The notes beneath the pieces are model-generated. The model made no database searches. It was given only the letters and a program-made list of their open reading frames with translations, and was not told the origin of the DNA. Below, in pieces: positions 40,836 through 51,500 of a stretch of DNA of 64,000 nt. Within the stretch, counting starts at the first letter, position 1. Each line of letters opens with the position of its first letter. This DNA is from Saccharopolyspora gloriosae. Its GTDB lineage: Bacteria; Actinomycetota; Actinomycetes; Mycobacteriales; Pseudonocardiaceae. The translations under genes and the position numbers were made by a program. The DNA is taken from the NCBI RefSeq assembly GCF_022828475.1, contig NZ_CP059557.1:62001-126000 (forward strand), written 5' to 3'.

Positions 40836-41039
40836 TCAGTGGTCCGAGCGCAGGGTGGTGAGGAAGTTCGTCCAGTGCCGGCGGGGGAAGGTGAGGGTGC
40901 CGGCGGTGCGGTCCTTCGTGTCCCGCACCCTGACCACCTCGGTCGCCACGGCGACCTCGACGCAGTAAGAGTTGCTGCTGCTGCGGCTGGACTTACGCCA
41001 GCGGGCTTCGCTCAGTGCTCGAACGCGGGCAATGCTCAT
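40836..41039 (-). CDS. DUF397 protein
   Basis: Small protein of 67 residues of the DUF397 family: ARWRKSSRSSSNSYCVEVAV, VRVRDTKDRTAGTLTFPRRH and WTNFLTTLRS are all typical. In actinomycetes these are encoded directly after an XRE/DUF5753 regulator and bind or antagonise it, forming a toxin-antitoxin-like or developmental switch. It starts 20 bases after the XRE stop, which fits. It lies 102 bases upstream of the DprA-like start on the same strand, so it could be in one transcript with DprA and the PRTase. Confidence 0.95.
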   Translation of the reverse strand: MSIARVRALSEARWRKSSRSSSNSYCVEVAVATEVVRVRDTKDRTAGTLTFPRRHWTNFLTTLRSDH

Positions 41040-41059
41040 GTTTTCACTCTAGCTGTGCG

Positions 41060-41920
41060 CTAAAGCAGACCCGCCGATGATTTGATCAAGCGGAGGGAAT
41101 CCTCCCTGCTCAGGCTGAGCTTGGCTGCTTCATGGAATGCGAGCTGGTACTCGCGGGCGGTCAAGCCGTCCATGATGAGCTGCGTCGAAGTAACGGACTC
41201 CTGCCACAGCAGGGTTGGCAGCCGTGCACTTGGGAACGTCATCAGGTGGAAGGTCGATGCCCCGAGCGCAGGATGGCCTCCGGCGTCGAACGGAATGATG
41301 TGCAGTTGTACGGATTCTGAGTGCTTGTCGATCACGTCGACGAGGTGATTCAGCTGGTCTCGCAGCACATCGACTCCGCCGACTGCTTGCTGGAGGACCG
41401 CTTCACTCATGATCGCGGTCAGGCGGAGCGGGTCATCGCCGCCGAGGCGGGAACGTCGAAGCATCCGGCTATGGACCCGGCGCTCGACCTCGGCCATGCG
41501 GAGATTTGCTTGCCCCGCTTCGATGATCGCTTGCGCGTAGGCCTCGGTCTGGAGCATGCCGTGCACGACTCCGCCTTCGTAGGAACAGATGCTCTCCGCG
41601 CCGTGCTCGAACCCGAAGAAGCGGAGCAGGTCTTCGCTGAACAGGGCTGAGTACTTCGTCCACCAGCCGCGTCCGGTGGCGTCCTCGCGTAGGGCGCGGA
41701 GTTCGTCGGCCTCGTCGTCGTTGAAGTCGTACGCCGCGATCATCTTGTCCAGCCGGTCGGCGGCGACGGTCTTCTTCCCGTGCTCCACATCCGAGAGGTA
41801 CGCGGCGGCTGTGCCGATGCGCTCGGCTGCTTTGCCGCCGCTCAGCCCGGCTTCGGTTCGCTTCTCGCGCAAGCGAAGCCCCAGTGCCCACGCGGCGACG
41901 GTGGGCGAGGTCGGTGCCAT
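41060..41920 (-). CDS. XRE-family regulator with DUF5753
   Basis: Regulator of 286 residues. A helix-turn-helix fills the first 75 residues (GLRLREKRTEAGLSGGKAAE, RIGTAAAYLSDVEHGKKTVA). A DUF5753 domain follows (FFGFEHGAESICSYEGGVVH, GMLQTEAYAQAIIEAG, LHIIPFDAGGHPALGASTFH, LSREDSLRLIKS), which senses an unknown signal. It pairs with the DUF397 gene downstream, as in Scr1/Scr2-type loci of Streptomyces. The perfect palindrome CTAGGTAATTACCTAG, 72-87 bases upstream of the start, is the likely operator. Its place inside a helicase-rich island suggests it times expression of neighbouring defence genes (inference). Confidence 0.94.
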   Translation of the reverse strand: MAPTSPTVAAWALGLRLREKRTEAGLSGGKAAERIGTAAAYLSDVEHGKKTVAADRLDKMIAAYDFNDDEADELRALREDATGRGWWTKYSALFSEDLLRFFGFEHGAESICSYEGGVVHGMLQTEAYAQAIIEAGQANLRMAEVERRVHSRMLRRSRLGGDDPLRLTAIMSEAVLQQAVGGVDVLRDQLNHLVDVIDKHSESVQLHIIPFDAGGHPALGASTFHLMTFPSARLPTLLWQESVTSTQLIMDGLTAREYQLAFHEAAKLSLSREDSLRLIKSSAGLL

Positions 41921-41991
41921 GTCAGTACTCCCAGCGCTTCGGTCGAATGCCCAGGTCAGAAATCACGAGCCCACACGATCGAATTACACCT

Positions 41992-42007
41992 CTAGGTAAT
42001 TACCTAG
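41992..42007. promoter_or_regulatory. 16-bp palindromic operator of the XRE gene
   Basis: CTAGGTAATTACCTAG is a perfect palindrome in the 237-base divergent gap between the XRE gene (minus) and the zinc-finger gene (plus). It is AT-rich against its surroundings. This is where the XRE repressor would control both directions. Confidence 0.7.
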
Positions 42008-42157
42008 CGGTGACCTATGATCGTCTCAGACGGTGACGATAGCCCACTCTGAGTCACTGTCGGCGGCGGCCCCGGAACCGACCCCCTCCCCCACCTGGCC
42101 GGGGCCGGGGTCGCCGCTATCCCTTGCTCATCCCGGTGAATTGAGAGGTGATGCGTC

Positions 42158-42388
42158 GTGCTCGGAGGAAGTTCAGGTCTCGTCGTGTACTGGCGGCCGA
42201 TGCGCGGCGAGCGGCACGCGTTCAGCCCGGACCGGCCACCTCGGGAAGGTGACGAGCGCAGCGCGTTGTGCGGACTCAGCGACGTACTCGTCGAACCATC
42301 CGAAGTGGACTGGCTGGATCCGACTTGCGAGGACTGCGGGCGGCAGGCCAGGAACCTCGTTGACCTGCGGCAGAAACTACGGTCCTGA
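42158..42388 (+). CDS. Small zinc-finger-like protein
   Basis: Protein of 76 residues with a likely zinc site: RHAF, ALCGLSD and PTCEDCGRQARNLV supply His/Cys ligands in the spacing seen in small actinobacterial zinc-finger proteins commonly found next to XRE/DUF397 genes. The GTG at 42158 follows AGAGG. It shares the divergent operator region with the XRE gene and ends with a 12-base convergent overlap of the next gene. Function unknown; a regulatory partner is likely. Confidence 0.75.
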   Translation: MLGGSSGLVVYWRPMRGERHAFSPDRPPREGDERSALCGLSDVLVEPSEVDWLDPTCEDCGRQARNLVDLRQKLRS

Positions 42389-42754
42389 CTCCGGCAGCAG
42401 TGCTTCGAGCGCGGTGAGCGTCTCGTGCCACGCGGCCAGTTCGGCGTCGGACGGCGCCACCGACGCCGAACGCGCGTGCAGGAAATCGCTGGTCTGCCGG
42501 TAAATCCGCCGCGTCGCCCGCACCACGGTCAACGCCTCCGCGCGGCGCTCCGGCTCGGCGGCCACCGCCACCGCCCACAACCGCACCGGGACGTTGCTCT
42601 TCCCGCCGCTGGCGACATGCTCCCGGGGAATGCGCTCCACCACCCGCTCGATCCGGGTGCGCAGCAACAGGACCTGCGACAACTTCGTCAGCAGCGGATC
42701 CATTCCGCTCTCCCGCAGCTCCGCCCAGATCCGCGCGAGCTCGCCGCCGCTCAC
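42377..42754 (-). CDS. Small partner protein of the SMC-like ATPase
   Basis: Protein of 125 residues, all predicted helical by composition (LARIWAELRESGMDPLLTKL, QVLLLRTRIERVVERIPREH, RATRRIYRQTSDFLHARSAS). The GTG start overlaps the ATPase stop by four bases (GTGA), so the two are made together. Several SMC-like defence ATPases (for example Lamassu LmuB) have a small helical partner encoded next to them. I recognise no enzyme motif in it. Role: probably a clamp loader, regulator or adaptor for the ATPase (inference). Confidence 0.75.
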   Translation of the reverse strand: MSGGELARIWAELRESGMDPLLTKLSQVLLLRTRIERVVERIPREHVASGGKSNVPVRLWAVAVAAEPERRAEALTVVRATRRIYRQTSDFLHARSASVAPSDAELAAWHETLTALEALLPESGP

Positions 42755-45252
42755 TCGGCTTCGTCCCTCGGCGGCGCGGGCTCACCGGTGAAGTCCGCGC
42801 AGAAATCCATGACCTGACGGCACCGGGACTTGGCCTGATCCAGCGACACACCCGTCAGCTCAGGCAGGTTGCCGTGCCCGGCGGCGTTGAGGTTCTTCAA
42901 ACACCCCGTCCGCTTGAACGCCTGCAACGCCGCGTACTGCGGGCCGTTCACCGGAGCCCGGCCCAACGCCCACTCGATCGACCGGCTCGTCGTGTGGATG
43001 GCGTGGAAGTCTTCCCGAGCCGCCGGATCACCCCGCGTCCAGCCGTATGCGACCTCCAGCAGCGCCGCGTCCACCGCCTGGCGGCAGAAACCCAGTGCCA
43101 GCAACACCACCGCCTGCTCCGACAACGGGCCAGCGGTCGACTGCCCGTCCCGGGCGGTGCGGGTGTTCGCCGTCAGCAGCTCATCCGCATGACCCACCAG
43201 CGCCTGCCACGGATGCGTCACATCGGTGATCGACAACTCGTCGCGCTCGTCGCGCTCCAGCCGCATCGTCGTCGCCGCCGAATGCTCCTCACGCAGGCGC
43301 GTCACCACCCGGTCGTCATGGGTGAACACCACGACCTGGCGGCCCTGGCCGGACTGCTCCCGTACCTGCTCGCACAACGCGGCGATCCGCATGTCGTCGA
43401 ACGCGTGCACCGGATCGTCCAGCACCAGGAAGCCGAACGGCCCCGCCGCGCCCGTGCCGAACAACATCGCCAGCACCAGCGCGTTGAACTGGCCCACCGA
43501 CAACGAACCCGTCGTGACCTCGCGGCCCGATAAGGCCAACCGCAACGCCGCGCGCTCCGCCGACGCCAACCCGCCGGACAACTCGATGCCGAACCGGTCG
43601 AAACCCGCATCCGCGAAAAACGCCCGCATCGGCGGCTCCACCGCGTGCTCCAACGCCCGCACCCGCTCGTCCCGCACCCGCTGATACGTCGACTCCAACT
43701 GGGCCAGCGCCCGCCGCCACGAATCCCGCCGCAACGTCGAATACCCGGCGCGCCGGTAGAAACGCAGCAGCGGCGCGCACACCCGGAACCGCTCGTCATG
43801 CCAATACGCCGACACGTCGTCCTTCTCGGCCACCAGCCACCGCAGGAACTCCCGCAACCGGTCCACCAGGCCCGGCGCGTCGAGCACCGCGGCCAAGGCG
43901 TGCCAGAGCGCGTCCTGATCGCCGCCCAACGGACGCGACGAACGCAACGGCGCCAACGCACGCACGAACTCGGACTCGCCCATCGCCCGAGCGTGCGGCA
44001 GCACCTCATCGGCCAAGATCGCCCGCAACTCGGCGAAGTGGTGGCGGACCACCTTGAACTCCTCGTCGATCGCGCGGGAACGGCGCACCGACTCCTCGGC
44101 CACCTCGCGCCAGCCCCGCGACGGCGACGAGCACACCGGGCACGCCGCATCGTGGCCACCGCTGGAGGTCATATCCAGCAGATGCCGCACCGCGTCCAGC
44201 GCGCCACCGGCGAACGACGAATCCGCCACCGACGTGCACAAACGGCGGTAATCCCGCAACGCCAGCGTCGCGTCGTCCGCCACCTGCGACAACCGGGTGA
44301 TCAGCTCCGGCTCGACCTGGTTACGCGGAGCCGCCGCCGACCCCTCGGGAAGGCGGCCGTCGGACGGCATGTCCGGGAAGAACCGGGCGAACCATTCCGG
44401 CACGGTGGCCACATCCGTGGGCGGTGACAAGGATTCCGGCGGCTCGGTGCCCGGATACTGATCGGCCAGCAGCAGATCCACGTTGTCCAACTCCACGGCC
44501 GCCCGCGCCCGCAGCCGCTCCCACTCCGCCGCCGCCTCATCCGCCCGCGCCGACTCCGCGGCCGTGATGGTGTGCAGCTGCGCCCAGAACTCGCCCAAAC
44601 CCAACGACTGCGTGAAAAAACCGCTCAACCGCCCGGCGTCGCGCAGCTCATGATCCAGCTCCGCGTAGCTGATCACCGGGCGGTGCGCCGACACCGTCTC
44701 GCGCCACAAACCGCCCACCGACAACCGCTCCGGCTCGGTAGTGCCCGGAATCGACCACGACGCCGTGCACGACTCCCCGCCCGCATGCGAATCCCAGCGC
44801 AGATCCAGGCGGTGGCCGGTGTCGTTCTCCAAACCGACGTCGACCCGAGCGCGTTGGGCGTCCCGATGCACCGGGACCTGCTTGCGTAAGTCCTCCGTCA
44901 CGAACGACGGGCAGAACCGGGTGCCGCCGTGCAACGTCACCCGCAGCGCATCCGCGACCGTCGACTTCCCGGCACCGTTCGGCGCGTGCACGATCACCAC
45001 ATCCGACGCCGCAGGCAACGCCCACTCCAGCGGGGGAGTGGACGAACCGTTGGCAGCGCCCCGGAAACCGCCGATCCGCACCCGGCGAAGTCGCCAACTC
45101 CCCGACGACAAGGCGTCACCCAGATCCGCGTCCTCCACCCGCATGCGAGACCGGCACAACTCCACCGCGGCGTGCAACACCTCGCCTGCGGAATCGTCCG
45201 CGTCGGCCAGCAGCTCCTCGCGGATCTCACGCAAGCTCATCGCCCGGCGCAC
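42751..45252 (-). CDS. SMC/Rad50-like ATPase with zinc-hook motif
   Basis: AAA-type ATPase of 833 residues. Walker A is VIVHAPNGAGKSTVADAL near residue 85. The signature motif is LSVGQFNALVLAMLFGTG near residue 595 and Walker B is FLVLDDPVHAFDD near 620, followed by VVVFTHDDRV (His switch). The middle has ACPVCSSPSRGW, a Rad50-type CxxC zinc hook, though the coiled coil around it is short. The C-terminal 180 residues are an extra domain unlike Rad50 (TRDGQSTAGPLSEQAVVLLAL). The GTG at 45252 has GAGGGG 7 bases upstream. Related proteins (Lamassu LmuB, Septu PtuA, RecF/OLD types) detect foreign DNA ends. No nuclease gene is attached on this operon, only the small overlapping partner. Confidence 0.88.
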   Translation of the reverse strand: MRRAMSLREIREELLADADDSAGEVLHAAVELCRSRMRVEDADLGDALSSGSWRLRRVRIGGFRGAANGSSTPPLEWALPAASDVVIVHAPNGAGKSTVADALRVTLHGGTRFCPSFVTEDLRKQVPVHRDAQRARVDVGLENDTGHRLDLRWDSHAGGESCTASWSIPGTTEPERLSVGGLWRETVSAHRPVISYAELDHELRDAGRLSGFFTQSLGLGEFWAQLHTITAAESARADEAAAEWERLRARAAVELDNVDLLLADQYPGTEPPESLSPPTDVATVPEWFARFFPDMPSDGRLPEGSAAAPRNQVEPELITRLSQVADDATLALRDYRRLCTSVADSSFAGGALDAVRHLLDMTSSGGHDAACPVCSSPSRGWREVAEESVRRSRAIDEEFKVVRHHFAELRAILADEVLPHARAMGESEFVRALAPLRSSRPLGGDQDALWHALAAVLDAPGLVDRLREFLRWLVAEKDDVSAYWHDERFRVCAPLLRFYRRAGYSTLRRDSWRRALAQLESTYQRVRDERVRALEHAVEPPMRAFFADAGFDRFGIELSGGLASAERAALRLALSGREVTTGSLSVGQFNALVLAMLFGTGAAGPFGFLVLDDPVHAFDDMRIAALCEQVREQSGQGRQVVVFTHDDRVVTRLREEHSAATTMRLERDERDELSITDVTHPWQALVGHADELLTANTRTARDGQSTAGPLSEQAVVLLALGFCRQAVDAALLEVAYGWTRGDPAAREDFHAIHTTSRSIEWALGRAPVNGPQYAALQAFKRTGCLKNLNAAGHGNLPELTGVSLDQAKSRCRQVMDFCADFTGEPAPPRDEAE

Positions 45253-45509
45253 TCGAACACCCCTCGCTCACGCATGATCGACAACGACCATACGGAGAGG
45301 GAGCAATCGAAGCCTCCGAATGCCTCAAAATCACTCGCACGGGCTAACTGAATCGACGCGAAAAGCCACGAAACTCGACGATCGAGCGGTACCAATGGGT
45401 GTAACGCCGGACCACGGTGCGGGGATATCACGAAGCTCCGCACATCCCGCGACCATGATCAGGTACAACCCCGAACGAGTCGCCGACCGGGAGAGGAACG
45501 ACCGCGCGC
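45253..45509. promoter_or_regulatory. Divergent promoter region between the ATPase and helicase operons
   Basis: A 257-base intergenic region, AT-richer than its flanks (for example ATCACTCGCACGGGCTAAC), serving the ATPase operon (minus) and helicase operon (plus). No clear palindrome or -35/-10 pair that I would defend. Shared control of the two operons is plausible. Confidence 0.4.
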
Positions 45510-48500
45510 ATGCTGCCCTCGATGCTCGCCGAGGAACTGCAAGAACGGCTCACCTCCTACCTCGGCACCACCTTCGCGCTAGCCGAAGACGACGCCCGGC
45601 AGAGCCTCACCCGATTCCTCACCGACCCGGCCACCAGCATCTTCCGGGGGCCGTACCTGCGGGTCCGGCTGCCGTTCCGGCGCGCCGACGACACCTGGCG
45701 CGAACAGCTCGACTGGGCACCCCGCGAATTCCGGCCGTGGCGGCACCAGGCACTCGCCTTCGAGCGGCTCAGCAGCAAAAATCGGCGCCCCGAACCGACG
45801 ATCGTCACCACCGGAACCGGGTCGGGCAAAACCGAATCCTTCCTGATCCCCATCCTCGACCACTGCGCGCGCGAACGAGCCGCAGGACGCCGAGGCATCA
45901 AAGCGCTCGTGCTCTACCCGATGAACGCGCTCGCCAACGACCAGGCCGGGCGCATCGCCGAACTCATCGACGAACACCGCGACGAACTCGGCGACGTCAC
46001 AGCCGGGCTCTACACCGGCGACTCCGGGCAGAACCGGCACATGAGCCGGGACCACATCATCGAGAGCCGGGACGCGCTGTGCGCCGACCCGCCGGACATC
46101 CTGCTCACCAACTACAAAATGCTCGACCGGCTGCTGCTCGGGAAAGCCGCCCGCGGCCTCTGGGACGACGCCGGAGACGCGCTGCGCTACCTGGTGCTGG
46201 ACGAATTCCACACCTACGACGGCGCGCAAGGCACCGACGTCGCACTGCTGCTGCGCCGGCTCGGACTCGTACTCGGCATCGGCGACACCGACCGGCCGCT
46301 CGGCTCCGTCGCACCAGTGGCGACGTCGGCCACCCTCGGCGACGGCGGACGCACCGAAGAACTCCTCGAATTCGCGAAGACCGTCTTCGGCCGCGACTTC
46401 ACCATCGACTCCCTGATCAGGGAAGACCGGCTCGGTGGCAGCGAATGGATTAACACCCTGCCGGAACCCGCCGAAGCGCCCGCCGGGCGCATCCCGCTGC
46501 TCGCCGAATTCGCCGACGCCGTGCCGGAAGGGCGCGACATCGGCTACGACGACCTGATCGCCGCCAACCTCGACGCGTTCTTCGAAGAGGACTCCGGCCT
46601 CGAACCCGCCGATCGGCACGCGCTGGGAGCCGCACTAGCACGGCACCCGCTCACCCAAGCCGTCATCGACGCGACCACCACACCGTGCACCGTCGACGAC
46701 ATCCTGCGCAGCCTCACCACGGTCGCTCCCACCTGGGCGAATTCGCTGGAAACCGAGGACGCCCAGCGGGCGCGCATCGGGCTCGCCGCGTTCATCGCGC
46801 TGCTCTCCCACGCCCGCACCGGAACCGAAACCGCCCCCGTTGCGTTGCTGCACGTCGAAACGCAGCTGTGGGTCCGCGAAGTGACCCACCTGGTGCGCAC
46901 GCTCACCAGCGTGCCCACCTTCCAGTGGTACGACGACCATCCCGGTGCGCACGAAGAACCCGTGCTCTCAGCCGTGTACTGCAGGCACTGCGGCAGAGGA
47001 GGCTGGGGCGCCGCGCTCGCCGGCCCCACCGGCGGGCAACTCGACGACCGGATCCCGAACGCCTGGAAGATGTCCGCGGTGCGCAGCGACCGGTTCCGCG
47101 TCTACCTGCACGCACCCGGTGAAGCCGACGCCGACGAGAACAGCGTCGCCTGGCTCGACCCGGCCACCCTCGAAGTCCGCGGCACCCGGCACCCCGAGGA
47201 ATCGATGCTGCCGGTGGTCACGACCCCGGACGGCGACACCAGCGCCGCGCAGAACGGCTCCTGCCCGTCCTGCGGGAAAGACGACGCCATGCGGTTCCTC
47301 GGCTCCGGGGTATCGACCCTGGTGTCGGTGGCGCTGAGCCACCTGTTCGGCCACGCCGGAGTGCAACAGGCCGAGAAGAAAACGCTGGTGTTCACCGACA
47401 GCGTGCAGGACGCGGCGCACCGAGCCGGATTCGTCGAATCCCGCGCCTACACGTTCAATCTCCGGTCAGCACTCCACCGCGCCATCCCCTCGGAAGGCGG
47501 CATCCGGCTCGACCAGATCGACAGCAGGCTCATCGACGTGGTGCGCGGACGGGAAAAACGGGCCGAGCGCTACGCGCTGCTGCCGCCGGAACTGGTGGAC
47601 CGCAAAGGATTCCACTCGTTCTGGAACGACAACCGGCTGCGCAATACGCGCCACGTCGAAGAACGCATGTCGTTCGCCGCGCACCTCGAATTCGGGCTGA
47701 ACTCGCGGACCGGCCGGACCCTCGAACTCACCGGCACCATCAGCGTGCACATCGACACCGACAGCGACAGCTGGCTCGTGACCCGCGTCAACCGCGTCAT
47801 CGACGAGAACCGGCCCGCCACCCTCGACCTGCCCGACGGATTCACCGCGCTGCCGCTGGCGTGGGCTCGCGGAGTGCTCGAACGACTCCGCACCCAAGGA
47901 GCCATCCGGCACCAGTTCCTCAACGCCTACGTCAACGAAGGCGGCAACATCTGGCGGCTCACCGGCGGCCGCAACCGGGCAAGCGGGATGCCGGGTTTCC
48001 GGCGGCGCGGCCCCGTCCCGCGATTCCCCGTCGACGGCCCCGGCACGGACTACCTCGACAGCATCGTCACGCCGCGCACGTGGTTCACCTGGTGGACGCA
48101 CCGATGCCTCGGCGTTCCGGATGCAGACGCACCCCGGCTGGTCAAGGCGCTGTTCGAGACCTTCGCCGCCGAAGGCGTCCTCGAAAAGGTCGGTTCGGGA
48201 ACGGCACGAAACTCCCGGCAATCCGTGGTGTACCAGCTTCCGCCGGACCGGATCCTGCTCGAACGGGTCGACGCGGAACGGCTCGCCGCGGGACACGCGA
48301 TCCTCCGCTGCGACGTGTGCGCCACCCGAGTACCCGTGCACCCCGACAGCGCTCGGCAACTCACCGACGCCCCCTGCACTCGCAAGCCCTGCCCAGGGCA
48401 CCTCCGCGTCCACCCGGAAGCCGAGAACTACTACCGCGCGCTGTACGGCAAGGAGAAGATCCGGCGCATCGTCGCCCACGAACACACCGGGCTGCTCAAG

Positions 48501-51500
48501 CACGACGTCCGCACCACGGTCGAACGCAACTTCAAAAACAGCGAAGAACCCGACGCGCCCAACGTCCTCGCCTGCACGCCCACCCTTGAGCTCGGCATCG
48601 ACATCGGTGACCTCGGAGTCGTGGCCCTCACCTCGCTGCCCCGCAGCCCCGCCGGATACCTGCAGCGAGTGGGCCGCGCCGGGCGGCGCAGCGGCAACGC
48701 GTTCATCGTCGCCGTGCTGCCCGGGCGTGCCGCCGAACTCCACCACTTCAACTCGCCGCTCGACATGATCGCCGGGGACGTCACGTCGCCCGCCTGCTAC
48801 CTCGACGCGGAAGAAATCCTGCGCAGGCAGTACTTCGCCGCACTCGTCGACCGCAGCGCCGGGCGGCTCGGCAGCAAATGGGGACAACCACGGGACGCGC
48901 GGGCCCTGCTGGAGAACGGGCTCGACAACGACGAGCGCTTCCTCAAACGGCTGCTCGACGACGCGCGCAAGAACGCCGCCGTGTACGTCACCGAATTCCT
49001 CGCCTCGCTGGGTGATGAGGTCACCGAGCGAACCGCCGCTGAACTGCGCGCCTGGGCAGGTGTCGCCGACGGCGACGACGTTCCCGGCATCGAACGGGCC
49101 GTGCAAGACGCCATCGACCGGTGGACGCGGGAACGCGACGAACTTAGCAGCCGCATCGACGAGACGGAGAAAGCGCTCACCGAGCTCAAGCGCAAAGAAG
49201 CATTACTCGGTGAAGAAGGGCAGAAGGACCTCAAACGGCTGGCCGGCGAATTCCGGGCCGCCAAGCAGAAACGCAGGAAACTCGTCGACGGCGAAGACTG
49301 GTTGGGCAGCCTCGAAGCGCTGGGACTGCTGCCCAACTACACGCTCCTCGACGACGTCACCCGGCTGGACATCGGCCTGTGGTGGATCGACGAGGAAACC
49401 CAGCAACCCGACGTCGAAGAATCCCAGTACGAACGGGGCAGCCGCACCGCGCTCGCCGAACTCGCGCCCGGCGCCACCTTCTACGCCAGCAGGCGTGCCG
49501 TGCGCGTCGATGCGGTGGACATCGGCGGCACCTACAACAGCACCGTCCAAGGCTGGCGATGCTGCCCATCGTGCGGATGGTCCGGGATGGACGCCGGGCC
49601 GATCGCCTGCCCACGCTGCGGCGAGCAGCGGGCCGCCGACACCGGCCAACGCCTCGACATCATCCCGTTCCGGCGGGTCTCCGCGTTCGCCGCACTCGAC
49701 GAAGCGCGCTTCGGCGACGAGCAGGAGAACCGGATCCGCACCAGATTCGACATCGCCACCAGCGCCGACGTCGACCCGGTGGACATCCGCGACACCTGGG
49801 AACTCATCGGATACCCGTTCGGCTCCGAATATTGCCGGAAAATCCGCATCCGGTGGTTCAACCTCGGCCTGCTCGACCGCGGCGGAACGGACCGGCGGAT
49901 CGCGGGCGCGACGTACTCGGCGCCGCTGTTCACCGTCTGCACTGGATGCGGTGTGGTTCCCGCCGCGCAAGGCAAAGAACGCCACAACGTCCGGCATCGC
50001 GGCTGGTGCCCGCAACGGCGGGCGGCCGACCCGGACGGCTGGAAGAACATCGCTTTGATGCACGAACTGCACACCGAGGCGCTGCGGCTGCTCGTACCGC
50101 CGACCGTCGTCGCCGACGACAGCCAGCTCGCCTCCTTCACCGCCGCGCTGAAACTCGGGCTCCGCGCCGTGCTCGGCGGCAGCCCCGACCACCTCGACGC
50201 ATTCGCCTGTTTGGAGAAAACACCGACGGGACGGCGGCAGATGGTGGTGCTGCACGACCTCGTGCCCGGCGGAACCGGTTACCTGACGAAGTTCGCCGCA
50301 CCCGAGCAGGTCCACGACCTGCTCAACAAAGCCAAAAAACACCTCGAACAATGCCGCTGCGCCGAAATCGGCCAGGTCGCGTGCCACCGCTGCCTGCTCT
50401 CCGTCGGGCGATCCGAAGAGGTCGAGCTGCTGCGGCGCGACCGGGCACTAGGGATCATCGACGAGATCCTCGAACACTGGGAACCCCGCCACGGCGGCGA
50501 AGGCGTGCGCACCATCACCGCAGGCGGCGACGAGACGCACATCGAACGCCGCTTCCGCGAACAACTCATCCGATGGGCCAAACGCAACAAACTCCTCGAT
50601 AAGATCAACGCCGGGGCGAAGGGCGATCGAGTCCGGTTCAGTATCGGCGACAGCGGAACGGACCGCACCCGCCACTGGATCGCCGAACCGCAGGTCGGCA
50701 TCGACGACTTCGTGCGCCCGGACTTCGTGCTCTCCCCGGTCGGACACGTCAGCGCGCGCATCGCCGTGTTCTGCGACAGCGTCCGCTTCCACGCCAGCGC
50801 CGAGCACAACAAAGCCGCCGACGACGCGCGCAAACGCGCCGAACTCCGCGAGCGCGGCTACCTCGTCTGGTCCGTGACCCACGAGGACATGGAAGCCTTC
50901 GAACGAGTCCTGGAAGGCGGTGATCCAGGGGCGCTGCCGTTCGCGACCAACGCGCAGCACGAGCAGTTCGTGCGCGGCGCCAACGCCACTTCAGGGCTGG
51001 GCAGCGTCGCGGCCGCCAAAGTCCGCGGCGACGCGATGAGCCTGCTCACCGACTACCTGCGCCATCCCGAACGGGCGCATTGGCGGGCCGTCGCGCAAGC
51101 CTTCAGCGCGGGAATGCTCGTCGCCGGCGGTCGAGGACAGGTGCGTGGGGTGGACGGGGCCGACCTACCCGGCATCGTGCAGCGACACGGTCGAGGGGTG
51201 GAGATCAACAGCAGCGGAGCACGGCAGATCGGCTTGACGCACACTGCGCACGGAACTCCGGTCGTGCTGTTGCGCGGCGACCGCCACATCGACGCCGTCG
51301 CCGTGCTCGACGACGCGCCCGCCCAGGTCGGCGGGGCCGACCACCTGGCGCAATGGCGGGACTGGCTGGCGATCAGCAACCTGCTGCAGATGCTCGATGA
51401 CGTGCTGCTTCGATACGCGGCCGTCACCACGACCGGCCGGGTGACCGAAGACGACCTTCCCGGCTACGTTCCGCCGGTCAAGTTCAGCCCGGATTGGCGC

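Noticed and set aside
42064-42118. GC-rich inverted repeat as an attenuator upstream of the zinc-finger gene
   Set aside because: GGCCCCGG and CCGGGGCC can pair, but the spacing is long and there is no leader peptide or T tract, so the signal is too weak in this G+C range.
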